Of a stretch of DNA of 64,000 bases, positions 56,291-64,000 are shown one piece after another; positions within the stretch are counted from its first letter, which is position 1, and every line of letters starts with the position of its first letter. Under the pieces are notes generated by a model. It searched no databases, was not told the DNA's origin, and saw nothing but the letters and a program-made list of their open reading frames with translations. This stretch comes from Tragulus kanchil (Eukaryota; Chordata; Mammalia; Artiodactyla; Tragulidae), in the NCBI GenBank assembly GCA_022376925.1, contig JAIOJX010000004.1, positions 127,063,123-127,127,122 on the forward strand, read 5' to 3'. The translations under genes were made by a program, and so were the position numbers.

Positions 56291-57727
56291 AGTTCAAGAT
56301 TCTTATTTATATCAAGAAGACCTAGAGCTGGAGATATGATGACCCCAGGACAGACACTGCTTGAGTGTGGAAGTCTTGGTGTTAAGCCTGACTTCTCTAG
56401 AGAATCAGATGAAATTGACAGAGTAGGTGTCATTGATTGGCGTTTGTTGTTCTGGGATGTTTGGTAGTACTGCCTTACCTTTCCTTTTAACTGAAACATT
56501 TGGTCTGTTTCTGAGTAGAATATAGAGGAACAGATTCGACATGTAAGCAAATTCCAGTGAACCTCAGGTGAGCTAGAGAGGGCTGCTGATAAGAATATGC
56601 CGCACAAATTATGTGGCTTATCCAAATGCTCTGCAGTGTATCTAACCCATTGAACATGTGTGAATTTTCCTTGTGGTTAAAGCAAGATCTTGCCAGAAGT
56701 TAACTCTTGCTCGTGTGTACAAGGGGATGACATTCACTTCAATACAGTAGGAACTACTGTTAACCAAGTAGAGGAAGGTGCTTCCTGAGGTGTCCCTGCA
56801 AAGTGGAAACAGACCACCTTAGAGTCTCTTAGTAGAAGTGGTGTTTACACCTGTAAGGAATTTAGCCTTTAGGGTAAAACTGTTATCCCTGGAAGAGGAT
56901 TTCATTGAAGCATCACGTAGATCTAAGCTAAAACCTGAACTTAATAGCCAGTATGCCCTTCAATTTCTTACACAAAAGTGATACAAAGAGAGATGGTATT
57001 AACTTTCTCAAAATAAGTTTGTATTTGTGAAGTACATGCCATTTACACAACATAACTTTATTCTGTAGACACTGTAATTCTTCAAGATGGGATCTATCAC
57101 TGTTCCAGCTCATCTGAGAATGGCATTGTGCTTTAAAATGACTATAATCTGCTTTCAATCTTTAAGTTAGTGGTTTCCATGGTATATTATTGTAAAACTG
57201 TGCATCTTAACTGCCTTTACTATAGAGACTGGTAAAGCTGAAAGCTTGATTTCCCAGGCTCCCTAGTGTTTAGCAGTGGTTAGGTGACCACATTCTGGCC
57301 AATGATGTCTTCTTCAGCTATGTAGGGAGGTCTTTTCAATCAGTGATTTCAAATTCCTCGGTCAAAGTTGGCATTGTGTCTCAAGAGCCAGAGTGTGATT
57401 CTATGTCTTTTCCTGTGCTGACAGCAGGAAAGGGAAAGAATAGAGGATGCAGCTAACTCAAGAGTTTTGTTGACCCTGCAATAAGCTGACTAGTGAGGAC
57501 TCTGACCCATATTCCCGGAACAGGTTCAATACAAGGTCTCCTAGTGAAAGACAGTAGTTCCCCAACAGTTTCTGGTAAATGTTTAAGATATTATAACCTT
57601 TGGAGGAGATTGCTAAATAGTAAAATGCTTGATTGTTGCTGGGAAATGTTATGTTTTAACGAACCCCCTTCTGTGAAAAACAACTAAGTCTCATGTGCTA
57701 AACTGGTATGCCAAACACAGACACACA
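56291..57727. other. Intergenic stretch downstream of DAB2, no feature seen
   Basis: Unique sequence. I searched it for a C9 first exon or signal peptide (the expected downstream neighbour) and saw none. Confidence 0.5.
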
Positions 57728-59820
57728 GGCTATGGTGGCAGAAGGCCTGTCAATGTGTCCTAATTACAAGACTGTTGATGGACAAGGCTCAACCTTGTGT
57801 CATCTGACTCAATGAGGGACTGAGTTCCTCGTTCTCTCTTGCTTCTCTGAAAGTATGTACTTCATTACTAAACCTCTACCATATCCTAAATCATACAAGT
57901 GAGAGGCTCCAGGGAGATGACCTGGGGGGCTACACAGTGACAAAGAAACTGGGCTTCTCTTAGGACCAAAGATGAAGTGGCTATAAAAGAAAAGAATAAC
58001 ACCTCTGAATGTCTTCATGAATTAAGTTTTCTCTATAATGTTAGCTGTGGAGTTTTCTATCAATTCATTTTAATTTGCTTGACTTCAGTCATGATTATTT
58101 TACTTTACTTGTAAGAAGGGACAGTGACTGCTGTTTCAAAAGGTACAGTGTGACCCAACTGGGCTGAGGCTGGATTGGAGGTATTTCTGTGGTGTGTCTG
58201 AGACTGCCGCCACCAGGTACTCACTTAACTGATGGATCATCACAGAATCTGTTTTTAAGGGCAGCTGAGAGGAGTGTTGGAGCATAGGAGGTAGCAGAGA
58301 AGGATGATGAAGAGAACGAAGGGTCTATATGACATTTGCCTTCCTATCTCCCTCACTGACCCATGAAACTGGTTCAGAGTCTTAATGCTGAAAACAGGAG
58401 GACTGAAGAAAGCAGGAAGAACTAACTGCCTTCTTCTGATGAAAGACTTTGTGTAAGGCAAGGAGTTCATGGCCCATGTGTCCACTGGTAATGAATACAC
58501 AACTGTAATGGGAAGGCTTATCATGGCTAAAATTAGTAGGGCATTGTTTTAACCCATAAAAGTCTAGGTTGGTGGCTGTTCAGTAGCTCAACAAGGCTCT
58601 AAAGTACACAGACTTTTAGGTTTTCTCTCCAACTTTTGTAGCTTTGTCTTTCTGTTCATAAGTTTGTTTTCTAGAGGTCACAAGATGGCTGCATAGTTCT
58701 TGAGTGGGATGTTACTATTTAAGGGGAACAGAAGGGTAAAGGCGGTACAATCAAATAAAACTTGATTGCTGGAAAAAACACAGACAACAAAAAGGCTATG
58801 GTGGCAGAAGGCCTGTCAATGTGTCCTAATTACAAGACTGTTGATGGACAAGGCTCAACCTTGTGTCATCTGACTCAATGAGGGACTGAGTTCCTCGTTC
58901 TCTCTTGCTTCTCTGAAAGTATGTACTTCATTACTAAACCTCTACCATATCCTAAATCATACAAGTGAGAGGCTCCAGGGAGATGACCTGGGGGGCTACA
59001 CAGTGACAAAGAAACTGGGCTTCTCTTAGGACCAAAGATGAAGTGGCTATAAAAGAAAAGAATAACACCTCTGAATGTCTTCATGAATTAAGTTTTCTCT
59101 ATAATGTTAGCTGTGGAGTTTTCTATCAATTCATTTTAATTTGCTTGACTTCAGTCATGATTATTTTACTTTACTTGTAAGAAGGGACAGTGACTGCTGT
59201 TTCAAAAGGTACAGTGTGACCCAACTGGGCTGAGGCTGGATTGGAGGTATTTCTGTGGTGTGTCTGAGACTGCCGCCACCAGGTACTCACTTAACTGATG
59301 GATCATCACAGAATCTGTTTTTAAGGGCAGCTGAGAGGAGTGTTGGAGCATAGGAGGTAGCAGAGAAGGATGATGAAGAGAACGAAGGGTCTATATGACA
59401 TTTGCCTTCCTATCTCCCTCACTGACCCATGAAACTGGTTCAGAGTCTTAATGCTGAAAACAGGAGGACTGAAGAAAGCAGGAAGAACTAACTGCCTTCT
59501 TCTGATGAAAGACTTTGTGTAAGGCAAGGAGTTCATGGCCCATGTGTCCACTGGTAATGAATACACAACTGTAATGGGAAGGCTTATCATGGCTAAAATT
59601 AGTAGGGCATTGTTTTAACCCATAAAAGTCTAGGTTGGTGGCTGTTCAGTAGCTCAACAAGGCTCTAAAGTACACAGACTTTTAGGTTTTCTCTCCAACT
59701 TTTGTAGCTTTGTCTTTCTGTTCATAAGTTTGTTTTCTAGAGGTCACAAGATGGCTGCATAGTTCTTGAGTGGGATGTTACTATTTAAGGGGAACAGAAG
59801 GGTAAAGGCGGTACAATCAA
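57728..59820. repeat. ~1.1-kb direct duplication 20
   Basis: 57728-58755 repeats as 58794-59820, offset 1066. The joint is about 38 A-rich bases. Intergenic, no gene recognised. Confidence 0.92.
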
Positions 59821-60231
59821 TGTCTCTTCTTATACCAAGTATTTCAGATTTCCCCAAGGCTTTCCAGTCGACTTTGGCTATGGCTCATTCGGTCAGAATA
59901 TGGTCACATGGCCATTGTGAGGGGCAAGGGACAAGATTTTAGCTTCACCAACTTATTTATTAAAGGGGGTTGAAAAGAGAGTGGGCTGGATCATTTGTGG
60001 GCCCCAGGGCAAAATGCAGATGGAGGAATCGGTTGTTCAAAGACAGGGAAAAAGTGCCATTAAAGGCAATAAAATATAAAGCTGTCTCTTCCTTATGAAA
60101 TATCTCTCAACACAATGTATTTTGTTTGCCATTTAATGTTTTTCTAAGTTAAAGTATTAGTATGAATTTTATCTGTAAATCATATGTGAGATTACTGAAA
60201 GTACACAATTTGTATTTCTTAAGTCATATGT

Positions 60232-60415
60232 TGTTGCTGTTACTGTTCAGTCGCTAAGTTCTGTCTGATTCTTTTCAACCCCATGGACTACAGCATGCCA
60301 GTCTTCTCTGTCCTTTACCATCTCCCAGAGTTTGCTTAAACTTATGTCCATCGAGTCAGTGAAGCCCTCCAACCATCTCATCCTCTGTCACCCCTTCTCC
60401 TCCTATCCTCTTCTG
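60232..60415 (-). mobile_element. BovB-like LINE fragment
   Basis: GTTACTGTTCAGTCGCTAAG, GACTACAGCATGCCAGTCTT, ACCATCTCCCAGAGTTTGCT and CCAACCATCTCATCCTCTGT form the familiar BovB/Bov-A-linked segment, reverse orientation. Confidence 0.75.
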
Positions 60416-60675
60416 CATGCATTTTATTCTTACCAAAACTGTTAGAAACATTGCATAAAACTAACTCTATTGCATTTAATTCGCTTCTTAACACATGAGC
60501 ATCTCACCAGCACATCTCACTAATGGGGTGAAAAAGGAAAAACTGTATTGCCCTATCGTTTTCTTTTCTTCTGTATTGTTACTTTTTGTGTTACATGGAT
60601 GCTAATGCAGAGAAGGAACACTAGTAAGAAGATATGATAATGTTTCTTTGTCATTTGTGAAGTTTTGGGTGTGTA

Positions 60676-60757
60676 AAATCCCATGAACAGAGGAGCCTGG
60701 TGGGATACATCCCATAGGGCTTCAGAGTTAGACACGGCTGAACACACACACAGGTGT
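60676..60757 (+). mobile_element. Bov-A 3' fragment
   Basis: AATCCCATGAACAGAGGAGC, GGTGGGATACATCCC and GAGTTAGACACGGCTGA followed by a short CA run. Confidence 0.65.
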
Positions 60758-60953
60758 GTGTTGGAAGCAAGGTCTGGTTCAAAGAGTTACCTCTCAGCGC
60801 TGTCAGTGTCACCTAGCTCCCACTCCCACTTCACCCATCAAGTCTTAGACATAACAAGTGTTGTGTCATACCTTATACTCACTTTTACTTTGAGTTGCTG
60901 AGCTCCCTCATGGCGTAAATCTACTCGAATCCTTGAATCCTATGTTCACAAGG

Positions 60954-63211
60954 CAACATAAACACTCTGTGCAAATGAGGTGCCATAGAAGGAGGGATGC
61001 ACAGTGCATATTTCTTCTGCTTCTGCATATGTTCTACTTTACCATCAAACTTTGCTTAAACTCACAACATAAAATGCAAAATTTCAAGATGGCAGCTAGG
61101 GAGCTTTAAACCAAACCTGAGGCCTTCCTGAATGCTGAGCCCTGGGCTACCTCACATGCCTGTGAAGCCAGTCCTAGCTAGAGAGTCTTAGAAATGGATG
61201 ATGAATTAGTTAATGTGCTTCCCACAAGCCTTGGTCATTGTTTAGCCCCAAGTTGGCTGATCTCCAAATGCAAGTCTAGGCAGTCTTTGACTCCATAGCG
61301 CTCTCAGGCAAGAAGAGAAGCACATTTGGAGAGCAGAGTCAGAGTCAGCAAATTTAATGAGGCACCTTGAGTAGAAGGTAGAAGCTAAAGAATGCAAAGG
61401 ACTAGTCATTGTGTGTTAATGCCTCAGGGTTATCACAGGGAATAAAATAAAAGGGGGCAGGGAACTATAAGTCTCTACTCTGGAGGCTTTAATGGAATAC
61501 AACCTAATTTAAACTCAAAGAGATATGACATTTCAGTTGAAAAGATCCTGAGGAGAGGACTGCAAAACTCCTGAGTAATTACTTACTAAAGGATTTTGCA
61601 ATTCTTCATTTTACTTCACTGAAAGCACAACACTTCCAGATTTGAAAAGCAAGAGTAGTGGATTCAGGCTGGTCCACAGAAGTTGTGGAATGATAACAGC
61701 AAACACCTACCCAGTATTTATCATAGGCAGACACTTTTCTGAGAGTGTAACAATAAACAAATGATTTTCATATTAACTGTATGAGGTGGGCTGCTACTAT
61801 TACAACATCTTATAGAAAGAGACACTAAGGTACAAAGAACTCGAGTCAATGTCCGAAGTCACATAGCCAGTAAATTGCTGAAGTGGAATCCCAACCCCAG
61901 CTCCAGTATCCTTGCATTTAATCTCAAGTTAACCACTTAACCGCTCCACTGCCTCTAGAACTGGTGCCGTTGTCTCTAGGTTACCATATCTGACGTTTAC
62001 CCAGACGGTATTTTCTCCAGTACTTCTCTCCTCTTATATATCCTATAACCAAAATGCTTCCAAAATTGAACAAAAATTTTATCCATTTCAACATAAACAC
62101 TCTGTGCAAATGAGGTGCCATAGAAGGAGGGATGCACAGTGCATATTTCTTCTGCTTCTGCATATGTTCTACTTTACCATCAAACTTTGCTTAAACTCAC
62201 AACATAAAATGCAAAATTTCAAGATGGCAGCTAGGGAGCTTTAAACCAAACCTGAGGCCTTCCTGAATGCTGAGCCCTGGGCTACCTCACATGCCTGTGA
62301 AGCCAGTCCTAGCTAGAGAGTCTTAGAAATGGATGATGAATTAGTTAATGTGCTTCCCACAAGCCTTGGTCATTGTTTAGCCCCAAGTTGGCTGATCTCC
62401 AAATGCAAGTCTAGGCAGTCTTTGACTCCATAGCGCTCTCAGGCAAGAAGAGAAGCACATTTGGAGAGCAGAGTCAGAGTCAGCAAATTTAATGAGGCAC
62501 CTTGAGTAGAAGGTAGAAGCTAAAGAATGCAAAGGACTAGTCATTGTGTGTTAATGCCTCAGGGTTATCACAGGGAATAAAATAAAAGGGGGCAGGGAAC
62601 TATAAGTCTCTACTCTGGAGGCTTTAATGGAATACAACCTAATTTAAACTCAAAGAGATACGACATTTCAGTTGAAAAGATCCTGAGGAGAGGACTGCAA
62701 AACTCCTGAGTAATTACTTACTAAAGGATTTTGCAATTCTTCATTTTACTTCACTGAAAGCACAACACTTCCAGATTTGAAAAGCAAGAGTAGTGGATTC
62801 AGGCTGGTCCACAGAAGTTGTGGAATGATAACAGCAAACACCTACCCAGTATTTATCATAGGCAGACACTTTTCTGAGAGTGTAACAATAAACAAATGAT
62901 TTTCATATTAACTGTATGAGGTGGGCTGCTACTATTACAACATCTTATAGAAAGAGACACTAAGGTACAAAGAACTCGAGTCAATGTCCGAAGTCACATA
63001 GCCAGTAAATTGCTGAAGTGGAATCCCAACCCCAGCTCCAGTATCCTTGCATTTAATCTCAAGTTAACCACTTAACCGCTCCACTGCCTCTAGAACTGGT
63101 GCCGTTGTCTCTAGGTTACCATATCTGACGTTTACCCAGACGGTATTTTCTCCAGTACTTCTCTCCTCTTATATATCCTATAACCAAAATGCTTCCAAAA
63201 TTGAACAAAAA
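60954..63211. repeat. ~1.1-kb direct duplication 21
   Basis: 60954-62077 repeats as 62089-63211, offset 1135, with a single-base difference (AGATATGAC versus AGATACGAC). Contains a MIR in each copy. Confidence 0.92.
61690..61960 (-). mobile_element. MIR SINE
   Basis: GTATGAGGTGGGCTGCTACT, ACATAGCCAGTAAATTGCTG and TTAACCACTTAACCGCTCCA match reverse MIR. Duplicate at about 62825-63095. Confidence 0.7.
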
Positions 63212-63439
63212 CTTACTTTTATCCATTTTTCCTTTAGCTCTTTCAGAGCTCATTTTCAGGATGAAATTAGTATCACTTCAAAGTTTGGATTTTCTGGGTG
63301 TTACAGATGCAACAACCAACCTAATCTTATGTTCAGTTCATTCTAATTCAGACGTTTCACATTAGCCAGTTTAAGTGGTTTTGTTTTTTGTTTTTTAAAC
63401 CCGTGTTTCCTGCGTTGGCAGGCAAGTTCTTGCTTTTTG

Positions 63440-63706
63440 TTTTTTGGTTTTTATTGGCCACTTCTATTGATCTTTCATTTTTATTTATCTTTGTTCTTTG
63501 GCCTGTGTGGACCTCCCATCACAGTGACCTCTTTCACTGCAGAGCACCAGCTCTGGGCACATGCGCTCCAGAGCTCCAGCTTGGTAGTTGGACACATGGG
63601 TCCAACCACTCCATGGCACATGGGATCTTCCCAGGCCAGGGATCGAACCGGCGCCCCTTGCACTACAAGGCAGTGTCCTTACCCACTGGACCACCAGGGA
63701 AGCCCT
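63440..63706 (-). mobile_element. CHR-related SINE (copy 5)
   Basis: Minus-strand member, ending CCACCAGGGAAGCCC at 63692-63706, with the same body and a T-rich (tail) start. Next to a short remnant of another SINE end (TTGGCAGGCAAGTTCTTGC) at about 63405-63430. Confidence 0.78.
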
Positions 63707-63710
63707 AAAT

Positions 63711-64000
63711 GTTTTTAATCAGACTGCTCACAGCGAAAGATGAGTTGTGAATAATATTCTTCCAATTTCTTCTGCACTATAAATAGCATGCTATCTTCAT
63801 CCTCCAGTGGTCAAGCCAGGTGCATGGTTCACAGTCCATGAGAAAAGCTGTTCACACAAGCACATTTTATAACAACACTACAATTATAAAACCGTGCAAT
63901 TTTACATTTCCTTCCTTTTTCTTTCCTCTCCTTTGTTTCTTCCTTTCAATCCATGAATCTGATCTTCCTTACAAGCCTCCACTCTACTGGATGCAGACTT
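63711..64000. other. Right end of window, no feature seen
   Basis: Unique sequence with a CT-rich tract at 63906-63950. No exon recognised. Confidence 0.5.

Noticed and set aside
1..63211. The 1.1-kb tandem repeats as a novel mobile element or gene-amplification system
   Set aside because: The repeated segments share no sequence with each other, have no common ends or target-site pattern, cut exons at random and are nearly identical between copies. Assembly redundancy explains all of this.
56291..64000. First exon of complement C9, the expected downstream neighbour
   Set aside because: No signal-peptide-like exon with a donor was found on the + strand; it probably lies beyond the window.

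Overview
This is a ruminant nuclear genome window carrying the DAB2 (Disabled-2) gene on the + strand. The evidence for a ruminant is the load of tRNA-Glu/Bov-A type SINEs, CHR-type SINEs and a BovB-like LINE piece, plus older mammalian repeats (MIR, MER5A-like, Tigger). I can join 13 coding exons with good splice sites into a 768-codon DAB2 reading frame, against about 770 residues in human as I recall it. The non-coding first exon and promoter are not recognised and are probably outside the window.

Layout. Positions 1-16620 lie upstream of the DAB2 start codon. This stretch holds repeats and one unexplained exon-like segment (900-1083). Positions 16621-27462 hold the basic N-terminus, the phosphotyrosine-binding (PTB) domain and three short linker exons. 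A long intron runs from 27463 to 34510. The large alternatively spliced exon is at 34511-35164, and the proline-rich/NPF/DPF and C-terminal exons lie between 37255 and 50187. A 3'UTR and downstream intergenic DNA with SINE, MIR and BovB-like pieces fill the rest. C9, the downstream neighbour in human, was looked for and not recognised.

The dominant oddity is structural. At 21 places a segment of roughly 1.04-1.17 kb occurs twice in direct orientation, with the copies touching or separated by a short, scrambled joint. Copies are nearly identical and differ mostly by homopolymer indels. The duplicated segments are unrelated to each other; only the length is shared. Nine of the 13 coding exons are wholly or partly doubled; one is present three times, the third copy truncated. 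Removing one copy of each removes about 23 kb and leaves a normal DAB2 gene. I read this as unmerged sequence overlaps in the assembly, not biology. Anyone using this window should collapse the copies before gene calling.

Real biology of note: an old, diverged tandem duplication of the 63-bp DAB2 exon 9 that still has an open 21-codon frame; a GC-AG intron inside the PTB domain; loss of three NPF motifs and the C-terminal DPF with gain of another DPF; an intron probably starting 5 nt after the stop codon; and at least five independent insertions of a young-looking CHR-related SINE. I found no CRISPR, prokaryotic or viral system and no novel multi-gene system.
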